Source: Niebla homalea
Taxonomy: Eukaryota; Ascomycota; Lecanoromycetes; Lecanorales; Ramalinaceae
DNA: 64,000 nt
Reading direction: 5' to 3'
NCBI GenBank assembly: GCA_019925105.1
Contig: JAHGAU010000021.1
Span: 868,001-932,000, forward strand
Part shown: in pieces, positions 37,808 through 50,990 of the stretch
Layout: every line of letters starts with the position of its first letter
Position numbering within the stretch: position 1 is the first letter of the stretch
The notes under the pieces: generated by a model
What the model was told of the DNA's origin: nothing
The model's input: the letters and a program-made list of their open reading frames with translations, nothing else
The model's database searches: none
Position numbers and translations under genes: made by a program

Positions 37808-40311
37808 AAAACTTTATTTTAAAGTAATCTGGCTTAATAAATTTCTTAAGGATAATCGTTTTCGCTTTTTTAAACTTACGTAAATAATAACCATTATTAA
37901 AATATACTTTAAAAAATAAATAAAGACCCTTTTAAATAATAAGGTTATTATTAACAGGAATTTATTAAGAATTTTATTCAGTTTTAAGGCTTTATCCTTC
38001 TTTAATATATTAATCGTTGTAATTATTATATTTTATATTATTATTTTATTTATTAATATTAAGTCGGGGTATATAATATTATCGATATCGTTTAATTTAA
38101 TTTTTAATAAAGGGGGAAAAACACTTTTTAAAGGCTTTAATTTTATTATTAAAAGTATTAATTAATATATTATTAAATCTTTTAAGGGGCAGGAATTTAA
38201 GAATAAGCTTTAGTTTCTTATTTTATTCTTTATTATACTTTATTAATTTTTAAATATTATAAAATAAGATTATTAAGTTATATATTATAAATTAAAAATA
38301 TATTTACTTAATTTTCTTAATAATCTTTTCCTTTTTTTTTCTTAAATAACTTTTAATTAATTAAGTATTTCTTAATTCTTATATTTAAAAGCTTATTTAA
38401 TTAATCTTTTTACTTTTATAATTACGGTTATATATTTTTTATTTTAATAAATTTTACCTTTTTAAGAAAGCTTTATTATCGGGATTATTTTATTAATTAC
38501 TTTATTTAATATTTTTATTATTTACTTTATAAAGAAATTAATCCGATTTTTATTATTTAATTAAGGGAGGTCCGTAAATTATATTACCGTCTCCTCAGTT
38601 TTTTATAAACTTTTATTTCCTTAACCGTTTTTTACGTTTTGTTTACCGGTAATAATCAGGTTATATTAACGGTTTAATCTAAGGTTATTTATATTAATAT
38701 ATAATTTAAATTATATTTTAAGTTTTTTTATAACTTATATATCATTACCGCGCCGGTAATTTTTTTATATTAAAGGTTAAATTAATCATTATTTTAAACT
38801 TATAATTTTTTTACGTAATAATCTTTTATAATATTAATAATAAAAAATTAACTTAAATAATAATTATTAATAGGTTATCCGATTTAACGTAATTTATTAT
38901 ATACCTTTCTTCGTTCTATATATAATAATACAAGTTAAAGTTTTTAAGTAATATATATTTATTTAAAGTAATTAAAACCTTTTTAAATAATAATATTATA
39001 AAAGGTTTTTCCTTATTAATTAACGGCGGGTTATATACGTTATAGATATTAAAATTACTTTTTAAGTTTTTTTCTTTTATAATATAGAATCTATAAAGGT
39101 TTCTATTATAATAAGTAATATCCTAGTTATTTATATTAAGTTATTTATTTATAAAGAAGTATATTTTAGTTATTTTATCCCCCTTAAAGGTTAAATAAAA
39201 TTCCTCCCTTAAGTTAATAAATAAATATATATATAGGTTATATAATAATTCCTATATTATTATAACGTTAATATTTATTTATTTTTTTGGATTTAAATAT
39301 TAATATTATTACTTTAATTCCTTCATTACGGATATTATATTATATTATTTCTAAAAGCGTTAATATATTATATATTAACCTTTATAAAGGTTCCCTTTTT
39401 TATATCCGTTTAAATTACGGACTTTTTATTAAAGTTAAACGTTTTTTAATTTAATATTTTCCCGGTTATTATTAATAATATAAAACGGTTAACCCTTAAA
39501 GTTAAAATTATAAGGAACTTCCTTTTTTTTTTACTTTATTTATTACCGTTATTTACCTTTTATTATTTAATTAATTAAGTTCGCGTTTTAAGGTTACCTT
39601 TAATTAACCCGTTAAATTAATTTTATACGTATTATACCGTTAGATTTTCGCGGTTATCTAGGTTTCCTTACGTTTAATCTCTTTAACTTTTATTATATAC
39701 TTAAAATCTTATATTAAGTATTTTTCCTTATTATATACGGCGTATTTAAACGTACCCTTTATAAGCCCCTTAATTATTAACTTTATATATTTATAAGTAT
39801 TATAGCCCTTAACGTAAACGGTATACTTCTATTAAGGCATTTTATAATAATATGTTTATAGCCTTAATACTTAAAATATTAATAAATATTAACTGCTTTA
39901 TCTTATAATTAAGTTATCTTAAGAAATCCCCTTTTAATAATCCCTTTATTTAAAACGTTATTATATATCTTTATTAATGTTATGTTTAATATAACGGTAA
40001 AATACCTTTTTACGTATCTTAGAGAGTTAAATCTTTTTATTACGGAGGAAGCTTATAGTTAATGATCTTAAGCCCTAGGTGAAGAACTGTATTCTCCTTT
40101 TTTATACTCCTTAATATAGCCTTTTTCTCGGCTTTTATAAAATATAATAAATATATTTTATTTACTATAACGGTAAACGATTACCTTAAAACCTTAATTA
40201 ACTTATATTCTCTTTTATTAATTTAAGCCTTAAACCTTTTTAAGCTTTCCTTCGCCTTTAAAGACGTTATATTAAGGAAAATATCTTTACTTTATAGCCT
40301 ATATACCGCGA
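37808..40311. other. AT-rich RIP-degraded DNA, no gene
   Basis: No gene supported; stop codons dense on both strands. Confidence 0.6.
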
Positions 40312-40665
40312 TTATTAGCAGCTAGCGCCATCTCTGCGCCGGCGTTACAGTGGTGCGCCATACTGCTGCGCCAAGGTAGGGCGTTAGGCCTTAGTAAAGG
40401 GCCTTGGTAAAGGGCCTTGGTAACGGCCTTAATATACGTTATTTATAAGCCGTAGCTTAATAAATATAAAGCAGGGTAATTATTACCTTTACCTTAAGTA
40501 AAGGTTATATTTTAATTCTTTTTAAGTTCCTTAAGAATTAATTTTATTATCAATTTACTTATTAAAGTAATATTTAAATATTTAAACCGTAACGTTACGT
40601 TTTCTATATTTACTTTTATTAATCTTACCGGTATACCGTTAACGGAGTTAATTTAATATTCTAAT
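40312..40665 (-). repeat. Dispersed ~355 bp repeat, copy 1, with minus-strand coding trace
   Basis: Matches 50632-50990 in the same orientation; differences are almost all C/T and G/A. The right part of this copy (towards 40312-40440) is less mutated in this locus, whereas the other end is better preserved in copy 2. On the minus strand a frame reads VRLIKVNIENVTLRFKYL here and GLVKVGVEDVTLRSGYLS in copy 2, so the segment probably comes from a protein-coding part of a transposon and not an LTR. I do not recognise the protein. Confidence 0.5.
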
Positions 40666-41139
40666 CCTTTTTCCTTATTAAAAAGAAGGCTTAATATTAC
40701 TATCGTAATAAATACTTAATTAACTTAATAAACCTTAAAATAAAAAGGTAATATTTACCTTTTAATTAAGAACCTTTTTATTATAATTAAGTAAATTAAA
40801 ATAGCGGAGTATCGCCGTAATATTACGGTTTAATAAGTTTAACTTTTAGAATTATAGTTTAAAGTTAATTAACTTAAAGCTAAAAATTATGCTTATTAAG
40901 GGTATATATTTAGCCGCGTTAACGCGTAATATAAGGGTTTACGCTTTAAGATTTTCCCCGGCGCTTACCCTATTATTAAGCTTTATACCGACGGCGTACC
41001 GCCGGCGGCTTTTATCCTACCCCGCGAAGGCAAGTTATTTCGTCCGGAAAGGTCTAAGCCATACCAAAACAAGTCCGAGGGTAAGCATCAGACGTGGTTT
41101 ACTGACTTAGAGAGACAATTCATGCAATATTTTGACCCT
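40666..41139. other. Partly un-RIPped DNA of unknown origin
   Basis: AT-rich until about 40890, then normal composition with CpG-rich words. A 73-codon + frame (40889-41110) has no recognisable motif and runs into retrotransposon integrase remains, so it is not called as a gene. Confidence 0.4.
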
Positions 41140-42190
41140 ATCTTTTGCTGCAGGTTGTTTCACTCACGCTGGCAGTCCGCTTGTCTTTGTTCACTAGCAA
41201 ATTCTGGGGATCGGTATATTACCACGCGAAGATGAAGCGTAGGCTGAGCACCGCTTTTCACCCGCAAACGGATAACCAGACAGAGTGTTAAAATTAAGGT
41301 CTTGAACAGTATTTAAGGACCTTCGTTAGCTCCGAGAAAGCGAATTAAGCAGGATTACTCCCCCTGGCCGAATTTACTTATATAAACTCGGAATATTTAA
41401 CTTTAGGTTATAGCCCCTTTATAACGATATATAACTATAATCTAGATATTTATTTTAAACTTAAGGATAAACTTATAAAAAAAGAAATACCTATAGTAAA
41501 AAACAAAATTAAAATATTATATAAAATGCGATTAATATTAACGAATTAATAACGCCGTATTCTTAAATTAACTTAAAAACCTATAATAAGAAATATAAGC
41601 TAAAATTATATAACGTCAGTAATTTAATAATATTAAATATTAAAAACCTTAAGTTAAAGTAATTAAGTAAAAAGCTTACGCCTTAATTTATAGGACCCTT
41701 TAGAAAAATAATTGTCACGAGCATGTACATAGTGATAGGACACTGTCCTATGGATAGGACACGTACATAGTTAGTAGTTTGTCCCTTCAGGACAAACGAT
41801 CATTCATACATTCATTGATCACTTTACCACTTTGTCCAGTACATGCTCTGTACCCATTACAATAATAAAATTAAAACGTAAACGTACCGTTTATTTTTTT
41901 TAATTATTTATCGAATCTACTTTATTATTTATATTTCTTTTTTAAAGTTTTATTATATTTACGCCAGTAATTAAACGGCGGAAACTATAATATAAGCATT
42001 TAATTAATTAATAATAAAAAGGAATGAATAGTTAAAGAAACTATTAATAAGGTTAAAAGTAAATAGGGCGTTTAATATTAAATTAAATAGGTTAATTAAG
42101 GCTTTAAATATAATTAATAGGTACCGGAAACGGACTTAAAGTATTCTTGAGAATTATAAGAATAATACGACGAGATGATACGGAGTAAAA
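41140..42190 (+). pseudogene. Ty3/gypsy chromovirus integrase and chromodomain remnant
   Basis: Reading + with frame changes, the region carries the end of the integrase core: LFTSKFWGS, RRLSTAFHPQTDNQTE (about 41244-41283), LEQYLRTFVSSEKAN, LLPLAEFTYINSEYLTLGYS. It continues with the C-terminal GPF(R)-type segment (KKLTPKFIGPFRK, ending about 41710) and, after a 149 bp insertion, YRIYFIIYISFLKFYY (about 41905-41955). A degraded chromodomain follows at about 42010-42180 (VPETDLKYS and flanking residues). An integrase with a C-terminal chromodomain identifies a chromovirus. Frames are broken by stops and indels. The core at 41140-41350 is much less RIPped than the rest. No LTR could be paired with it with confidence. 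Confidence 0.8.
41713..41861. mobile_element. Solo LTR, 149 bp, inside chromovirus integrase
   Basis: Starts TGTCACGAGCATGTAC and ends GTACCCATTACA, flanked by a perfect 5 bp direct repeat ATAAT (41708-41712, 41862-41866). Sub-terminal inverted repeats GAGCATGTAC/GTACATGCTC and internal hairpins (TTTGTCC-CTTCA-GGACAAA; ATAGGACACTGTCCTAT) are present. TG...CA ends and the 5 bp duplication favour a solo LTR; the inverted repeats leave a MITE possible. Not RIPped, in contrast to the integrase it interrupts. Confidence 0.75.
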
Positions 42191-42805
42191 AGAAACGTAA
42201 ATAAGGTTATAACATTATAACGGCGGAAATTATATATATAATTAATAGTTATATATATAATTAATATTATAGCTATTTAACTTTTATATATTATTTTTCT
42301 GTAAGATTATTAAAGTTTAGGCTTTAATTAATAACTTTACTTATTATAGGTATTACACGCGCGGATAAGCCGGTATTACGGAGGTAACTATCTTTATTAT
42401 AATATTATAACTAATAAAAATGGCTTTAATAATAGCCGCGATAATACCGAAGGCGAAGAAGTATAGGCATTAAATTATAAACACTTAACGTACTGTTAAG
42501 TTAAGGATATTAAATAAATAAAGCTATTAAATAAAGTTATTAAAATAATAAAAGATTAATAAATATATTTATTTGGTTTACGTTAATATACCGGTAGCTT
42601 TAATAATATCGTCCGCCTTATTACTTTTCAGTAATATATAGATTATAAGCGCTTAACGCTTAAGGTTATTAATTTTAATGTTTAACGCCGAACTTTAATA
42701 ATATTAATATATAAAAATAAAAGAATAATTTATAACTCCGCGTTAACGTAAGCCCTTTTTTTTTACGAATGGGTTAATAAGGTTAAGGATAAGAAAAAGA
42801 CGTTA
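42191..42805. other. AT-rich DNA, no gene
   Basis: Contains a 19 bp near-tandem duplication (TTATATATATAATTAATA) at 42220-42265. A CpG-containing stretch follows at 42350-42700 with no recognisable domain. It ends at the copia insertion site. Confidence 0.55.
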
Positions 42806-42810
42806 TACCT

Positions 42811-42948
42811 TGTTGAAATGGTAGGGTGTAACTTGCTTAGTTGAGTACTATATAAGGTGCTGAGCGATATCTATCTATGAGAAGTCCAGTAAGTAGACTA
42901 GCCCTCTTTTGGTAATAGCCGAGGTCTTTACCTTCTGCACTTTTAATA
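42811..42948 (-). repeat. Copia 3' LTR (138 bp)
   Basis: On + begins TGTTGAAATGGTAGGGTGTA and ends CTGCACTTTTAATA. Its outer (left) end is intact while the inner end has the RIP form TTTTAATA of TTCTGACA. Confidence 0.9.
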
Positions 42949-42957
42949 CTCCCACTT
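42949..42957 (-). promoter_or_regulatory. Copia polypurine tract
   Basis: Minus strand AAGTGGGAG lies directly upstream of the 3' LTR, the expected position of the plus-strand DNA primer. Confidence 0.7.
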
Positions 42958-43949
42958 AATTAGTAGCTTTATAACACTATAATACCGTATTATTCACCAA
43001 GTAAAAAGTAAGAGCTCCTACTGAACCGTATCACCGTAATAACGGGTATATCTATCCCAACTTCAATAGTAAGGGGTATATCCTAAACTCCAGAAATATA
43101 ATTACTTTAATCCTAAATAATTCCTGAATTTTTAAAAAACGTCCTTTAATAACGGCTTTATAAGGCCGTTAATTATTATATCCCCGGTAAAACAATATAT
43201 AAGCTCTACCTATTTATTAACTATATACTTTTAAAGGAAATAATACTTAATGTATATATGTTTTATTTTTAAGTGGTTTATAGGGTCCTTTATTAATGTA
43301 ATTGCTCCTTAATTATTATAAAAAATTATTATAATAAGGGTAAGAGCCCCGGTAATGTCCGGCTTAAACCAGGTAAGAAGGGCATAGTCTTATATAACGT
43401 CCTTATCCTTAAGGGCCGGTAATACCGTTAAATTCGGGGTGATTTTAATAAGTTAAGTTAATAATTATTTAAACCAGATCGCCTCTTTAATAGCGTTATA
43501 TTATTTTACGTACTCGGCTTTATAAATAAATAGGGCTATAATTAATTAACGTTTTAAGGATTAATTAATAATTATATTTCCCAGGTTCAAAATGTACTTA
43601 GAGGTTAACCGACATATTTATAGGTCGCCGGCGTAATTTAAATCCGTATAGCCATTAAGGGGCTTTAAAGGGCCTTAAAAGATAAAAAAACTCTATTATA
43701 AAAATAACAGAAGATTTTCTTAATAATTATTTAATGCCTTTTATTAAGGTTAAACGTATAACGTAATATTATCGATATTATATAAATTATATTAAGCTTA
43801 ATATTTATTATAATATATATTAATAAGTTAATAACGGATTAATATTTAAGCTAAAATTATTTTAAAGCAATATATTCCTTATTAACCGGCTTAAAACGGG
43901 TATTTATATTTATAAAGATAATTATATCGTTACCCTTAGAGAAAGGATC

Positions 43950-44620
43950 GTTATATATATTAAATTAAGTAAGGATTTATTTAACGTAACTTTTTTAATT
44001 AAGAGTTAAAGTTCAATTTTATTAATAATAGGTAATACTTATACTTAAATATTAACTATATAAGCCTAAATTAAACATTTTAAATTTCTTATTTAATTAA
44101 ACCTTTAAATCGGTAATAACCCGGTTATTAACTCTTATTATTAAGATATTATCGATATATACGGTAATAATAATATTAATATCCGGGTTTAAGAATACGC
44201 TATAATTTTTATCGATATAATAATAATTAAGCTTTTTAAGGAATATAGAAAAATATTAATATTAAATTTAAAATAATTATTTAAGCTTATAAAAAACTTT
44301 ATTTAATAAATAAATCCGTTTTAAGTTATTATTAAAGTTTATTAATTAATAAATATAAACCTTTTTAAGGATATTACCGTAAAGGAATACTATTTTAACG
44401 TTTATTTATTTAATCTTTAAGTTATATATAACCGTTATAATAAAGAGGGCCTTATAGTTTATAAGCTTAATAACCGTTATAAAGGTATTAAAGAAATTTA
44501 AACCTTCTTTTTATTGAAAGCTATAAACTACCTACTTAGCCTTATACCGGGTAATATTACCGTTTAGTTTACGTTTATACTTATAAATTTTTTTATTATT
44601 TAATACGTTAATATTAAGAG
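43950..44620 (-). pseudogene. Copia reverse transcriptase remnant
   Basis: Minus-strand translation in order shows a block aligning with the copia KWVYKYK...RYKARLV motif (about 44610-44520, read as NKKIYKYKRKLNGNITRYKA), then INVKIVFLYGNI (about 44420-44370; canonical MDVKTAFLNGDL) and a LNKVFYKLK match to the LLKALYGLKQ motif, then VYIDNILII (about 44170-44140), which is the catalytic YVDDILI motif with one D changed to N by a RIP-type change. Stops interrupt it throughout. The motifs are diagnostic for Ty1/copia pol. Confidence 0.85.
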
Positions 44621-47600
44621 GTAAATTTATTAAGATTTAGGTTTTATTCTTTTTTAAAGACTTAACTTTATTTTCTATAACGAGCTTTTATTTTATCTTA
44701 CGGTATACGTCCTTTATAACTTATATATAAGTCGTAGGCTCAATATAATCCGTAGGAATTACGGCTATAAAATATATAAATATTAATTAAGAACCGGCGG
44801 CTTAATAGTTAAAGTCCCGGTTACGCCGGTAGCTTAAAAGTTCCATTTTAATTATATAAGCTTAAGTAAGTAAGTCTAGAAATTCAATGAATTCTTTTAG
44901 AAATAAATAATAATATAGAATTAAATCGTAAAAATTAAGTAAACTTAAATTAAAGTCTATAAGGGTATATATACCCGGAGATTCCTTTATAATATTATTA
45001 TTGAAAGTAAATAAAAATAAAATAAATAAGTTATCCTTATTAAAGTTTTCCTTAATAATTATAAGTTTTAAGGTTATATAAAGCTTAAGTTACTTATCGG
45101 ATATATATTTAATTATATTTTTAATAATAATATTATTAATTTTATCCGTAACGTCTATAATATAAAGGCTTTATATAATAATAATAACCGGCTTATTATC
45201 TATATTTTCTTTATTTCCGAAACGTATCCGTTTTAATAATAACTGGAAATCTACGGTAACTATCTCCCTTTATTTTAATATTAAATAATGAACCGGTAAA
45301 GGATCGTCGGCCTTACGTTTAAATTAAACGGTTTTATTTTTTAACCATTTAACGTAATTATAACGTTAAACCCGGTTATTTAATATAAGTATTTTATAAA
45401 CATAATAGCCCTTAAAGCCGATAAAACATCTTTTAATAACTTTAATTTAAAATTTTATTTAATTTATACCCGGAAGCTTATACTTTTAATATATATTATA
45501 TTATTTAATTTTCTTAATAAAAAATTAATCGGGTTTCTTAAAACTTATAGCCTAATTTAGTACGTTATAGGTATTTATAAATATTATATTATATATAAAA
45601 ACTATTATAATAATAAGTTCGGTAATAAAAATACGTAATAAGTTATTATTTAATAATATTATATAAGCCCGGGTAATAAAAATTTAATTTATTTATTTAA
45701 AAATATTATTTTATTAAGGGTTATAAGGTATTATAGGTTTCTATTAAATCCTTTTAATATACCGTTAATTATTAAATTAAAAGCCGTTATATATATTATT
45801 ATTATTAATATATAAACGGCGGATAAAGCGGTTTAAAAAATAAATCCTTTTTATATAACCTTAAAAAACTTTAAGAATTATTTTATATAAGGAATTTAAT
45901 AATAAGGTTATATAAACGATTTTAATAACGTTTTTAATAAAAATAACGACTTACTTATAATTAACTTTTATATTATTAATAAGGTTAATTAAATCAGAAT
46001 AAATAAGCTTATTTTAATAAGTATTAAGCTTAATATAATATTTATTTAGCTTAAACTTTATTTATATTTTTATATAAATAACGTACTTATAATCTTTTAC
46101 TAGATTTAATAGGTTAAAAAAGTTAATATTAATTATTATTTCCGGTAAAAGCTTAATATTTTATTCTTTTATATATTTTATTACTTTATATTAATATTTT
46201 AAGGCTTCTTAATTTATAGGAATAATAAATAAGGTTACGGGTATTAAATTATTAATAACTTTAATATCGACCTTAAGGAAATAAAAGGCTATTAATAAGA
46301 ATTTTATAAAATACCGTTATAACCAATAAATATATTTAAATCCTTTAAATTGTTACTTTATTTAAAAGGATAACTGGTTTATTATAATTATCCGGGGTTA
46401 ATAAAATTAAAGGTATTATTAAGGATGTAAAAAAATATTATAAATAATTAAATTACGGATGTTTTTATTAGATTATTATAGGATTTTAATGATTTTAATA
46501 TAAGTAATATTCTTCCCCTTAGAAAAACCTTTAATAATAATAAGTTTAAGGAAAAGCTTTTTATAGATAAAAATACGGTTATTACCGACGATATAATTTA
46601 TATAACCGGTATTAAAAATATAAATAATAAAAGTAAATATATATATAATTAAATATACCTAATAATCCCGGTAAATAACGGGCGGTAAAGCCAATATAAT
46701 AACGGTAACGTATATAAAAACTAAATTTATTAAAGCTTTAACCTTTAAAAAGGCTTTATATTCCTTATCTTTAAACTTATTATTACCTTTATTATTATTT
46801 TTATTATCGTTATTACCGCTATTACCGTAACGCCGGCGTTTTTAATCGTTATTAATAACTATATTATTATTATTATCGTTATTATGGCGTTTATTATTAT
46901 TATTATAAATTAATTTATTATACCCATAAAGTAAGCGATAATTAATAATAATATAAAAACATCTTTTTTATAGAATTTTAATATAACAATTTTAACGGAT
47001 ATTAAATTACGGAAAAATACGGAGCAGAGTAAAGTTATTTAAGCGGAGATTATCCCGGAAACGTAAATCGGTAATAATAGCCGTAAGGGTTATAATATTA
47101 AATATAAACGTTTTATTTAAAACTTTATATTAAAGAAACCGGTTAATAATATAAGTAAATACGTATTTTAAAACGTTAATATTATTATTAACCGTTTAAA
47201 ACGGCTTATATTTATTATTATATTAATTAATATAGGCTTTATATTCCGGGTTAAAGTTTTTATAAAATTATTAAATAAGTATATTATTATTAATAATAAT
47301 TATACCCTAGAAATTCTATAATTTATTAAAAAGATCTTAATATTTATTATAATACTTATTTAAATTTAAGTATTAATTAAGGGTAAAAAAGGTAAAATGC
47401 TTAAGGATTAACGTAAAATAACTTAAGCCCTTAAGTTAATATTAAATATAAAGGGTATTTTATATTACTTTAATATTCTTAATATTCCTAATAATATATT
47501 AATTAATTCCCTTAATTCTTATACGGATTACGGTATAAATTATAAAGTACCCTTAATTATAAATATCTTAAGTTTTTATAAGCTTATTATTTTTAAAAGC

Positions 47601-47758
47601 TTTAATCTTAATAAAACGTAAGTTACAATTTATAATCCAATAGTTAAGCCGGGTAAACTTAAGTTTCTTACTTATTTTACGTTCCTATATAATATACCCA
47701 AGGTTATCCTTAAGCTTAACAACCTTATTAAAGGTACCGGTAATCTTGGAGGGATCGG

Positions 47759-47871
<113 letters not shown>

Positions 47872-48922
47872 GTAATCTAGCCTAAAAGCTAAAGAAATCT
47901 ATATTATTAAAGGGCGACGGTATTATAATTGATCATTATTAAGCCCTTAAATAGGGATAACTTAAATAATAATAATAATAAATAATACTCTAGATCGTTA
48001 TCCTTTAAGATTACGGCTTTCTTAAATAATATACGTATAAAACGGAACGTTTTATAAAGTAAATAATAATAAGCCCGGAGTTTCTTTTTACTTAATAAGA
48101 ACTATAATTTAAAGGTTAATAATAAGTAATAAAGCTTCTTAATCTTAACGGATTATTTAAGGCGTAAAGCTTATAAAGTATATATAATATACTGGATAAA
48201 AGAACGTTATTTAAGGATAAATAGTTTAATTACGGATTAAAGTAATAAAACGTATAAATTAAGATAATTAATATATTCTTAATAATCTTAATAATAATAA
48301 AGATCTTAATAAAAAGCCTTTAAAAATAAAACTATAATTAATTTAAGCCTTAATAATTTTAATAAAGAAAAGAGAACTTTAAAAGTAAATATTTTATTTT
48401 TCTTTATACTTAAACTTTAATACGGTAATTAAAATAAACTTTAATATAAAATTAAAATAATAATAGCTTAAATTAAGTAATTAATTTAATTAAGAAGCTA
48501 AATATACGTGATAATAGGCTTTATAAGTTATTTTAATCGCCTTAATAATAAATAAACGTTTCCCTTTATTCTTTAAAGGTATTAATACGTATATTAAAGA
48601 TCCGTTAATTTAACGGCTTTATAAGTACTTTTATACCCTTATAACGTATACGTAAATCGGTATATAGGGCTATTATACTTTATGGTTTACGCATAAATAG
48701 GGTTTTAAACTAGGTATTATCCTAATTTTTTTATTTTCATCCTAGCCTCCTTATTTTTCTGGTAATTAAGGCTTAAATTAATAGAACTATTAAGTAATTA
48801 TAGCAATTATAATAATAATAAAAGCCGTTACGATATTAATAAAGCGATAATACGGTTCTTAAAATATTTAAGCTATTATTATTAAGGCTTACTGATTATT
48901 AAACGTAATAATAAGTATATAA

Positions 48923-48937
48923 GCCGGGCTTATAACC
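48923..48937 (-). promoter_or_regulatory. Copia primer-binding site (half-tRNA-iMet type)
   Basis: Minus strand directly after the 5' LTR reads GGTTATAAGCCCGGC. This is one RIP-type change (G to A) from GGTTATGAGCCC, the complement of the anticodon stem-loop of initiator methionine tRNA. Drosophila copia primes from the same internal site of this tRNA. Confidence 0.65.
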
Positions 48938-49075
48938 TATTGAAATAATAGGGTATAACTTGCTTAATTAAGTATTATATAAGGTACTAAGCGATATCTA
49001 TCTATAAGAAGTCCAGGAAGTAGACTAGCCCTCTTTTGGTAATAGCCGAGGTCTTTGCCTTCTGCACTTCTGACA
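48938..49075 (-). repeat. Copia 5' LTR (138 bp)
   Basis: Same 138 bp unit as 42811-42948. Its inner edge is RIPped (TATTGAAATAATAGGG) and its outer edge is intact (CTTCTGACA). Confidence 0.9.
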
Positions 49076-49080
49076 TACCT

Positions 49081-50631
49081 TCCTTATCCTTTTTTTCTTT
49101 TTCTTCTCCGTTTTCCTTTCCGTTTTAATTAAAGTTTTTCTTTAATATTATTTATTAAAAAAGCTTTTTAACTTAATTCTGGGGTATTACTCCTAGAAGT
49201 TAAGGCTGACTTCCTTAATAACGCCGTTAAAAAGGGCATAATTTCCTTTTTTTCTTCTTTAAATAGGTTAAAGCCCGTATTTCCTTCCTTTTTTTTTTAT
49301 TTCTTAAATTACCGGACATTATAAGCTCAAGGTTTACTCTTTTTACCCCGGATATAAGATCGGGAAATAAGGAGTAACTCTTTAACGGAGTTAATTCTTA
49401 TAAAGGGCCCGGACCCTTTATATTAAGCCGATTTAATTATTAAACGTTAACGTTATTATCTTATTATTAAACTATAATTTATTTACTTATTCTTTAAACC
49501 GGATAACCTTTTTTTCCGCCGCTTTAACGCGGGTAATAAGCGCCTTTTTCTTAATTTAAAAGATTAATACCTTTTTTTTAACTTTTAAGGTAACTTAACG
49601 GAATATATATTCCGTCCGACCGGTAGTAATTAATATTTAATTAATATTTAACCGGAAAGCTTTAAAATCCTAAAGGATTTCATTATACTTCCGTACGTAT
49701 CGGATTTACGTTTTAATAAACCGCATATTAATCGACCGATATCTACGTATTTATCGAATTACTTAAGGCTATAATTAATCCGGGAACTATATATATATTA
49801 AAGTAATAATAATTTAATAACGTTAAGGATACTTATAAAAAGGCAACGGGAAAAGTATTATTTATTATGATATTTACGGTAAAATAAAGGGCCCCACCGG
49901 TATAAAAGTTTATTTTATAAGAAGTAAATTAAGTAAAGCGTTATTATATATATTATTAATATTATATTTATATTTACGTTAAATAAAACGTTATTATATA
50001 GATATTATATTGCTTAACAATTAAGGTAAACTTATATATTTTATTAATAAATAAAAATAAACGGATTATTAATATAAATAAAATGCTTATATAACGTTAA
50101 TATTATTTATTATAATAATAATATAAATAACGAGGGTATATAGTTATACGCGTATTAACTTATAAATATTTATATAAACCCTTGATATATTATACTTATA
50201 AAAGCGATTAAAACTATTAAAAAGAAAAAAGAAAAAATTTAAAATAAAATAAAGGCTTTATTATAATCGTACGCCGTTTTTATAATAACGCTTATTCTTA
50301 TTATAACGTAATAAATTAATAGTAAAGCTTTAAATAACTATTAATTAATATCGTAAAAACTCTTTTCTTATTTTTTTTATTGGGTTTTATAAAGGGGTTT
50401 TTAATAAGCTTTATAAATTGTATTAATTATTCATTAACGTAAAGTGCCTCATTATATTATTATTAAATAGATATTACTATACTTATATATATACTTAAAG
50501 ACTCTTTTCCCTTTACTTTTTTTCCTATTAAATTTAATAATAGGTTTTTAATAAGTTTTATATTTAACCAGCTTTACGTTAATTTCTTAAATATATCTCT
50601 TTATACTTTAAAGATTAATATATAAAGGGGG
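49081..50631. other. AT-rich RIP-degraded DNA, no gene
   Basis: Continues the DNA that was interrupted by the copia insertion. C/T-rich at 49080-49130. No domain recognised. Confidence 0.6.
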
Positions 50632-50990
50632 AGATAATTATTAATAATTAACGTTATCTTTACGCCGGTATTATAGTAATATATTATATTATTACGTTAA
50701 GGTAAGCCGTTAAGCCTTAATAAAAGGCCTTAATAAAGGGCCTTAATAACAGCCTTAATATACGTTATTTATAAGCCGTAACTTAATAAACGTAAAACAG
50801 GGTAATTATTACCTTTACCTTAAGTAAAAACTATACCCTAGTTCTTTCTAAGTTCCTTAAGAATTAATCTTATTACCAATTTATTTATTAAAGTGGTACT
50901 TAAGTATCCAGACCGTAACGTTACGTCTTCTACACCTACCTTTACTAGTCCCGCCGGCGTGCCGCCAGCGGAGTCAGTCTAACAGCGATA
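50632..50990 (-). repeat. Dispersed ~355 bp repeat, copy 2
   Basis: Partner of 40312-40665, same orientation. The 50930-50975 part is nearly unmutated (CCCGCCGGCGTGCCGCCAGC) and gives the minus-strand frame GLVKVGVEDVTLRSGYLS. The left half is strongly RIPped. Confidence 0.5.

Noticed and set aside
40889..41110. 73-codon + frame in partly un-RIPped DNA
   Set aside because: No motif recognised and it leads directly into retrotransposon integrase remains.
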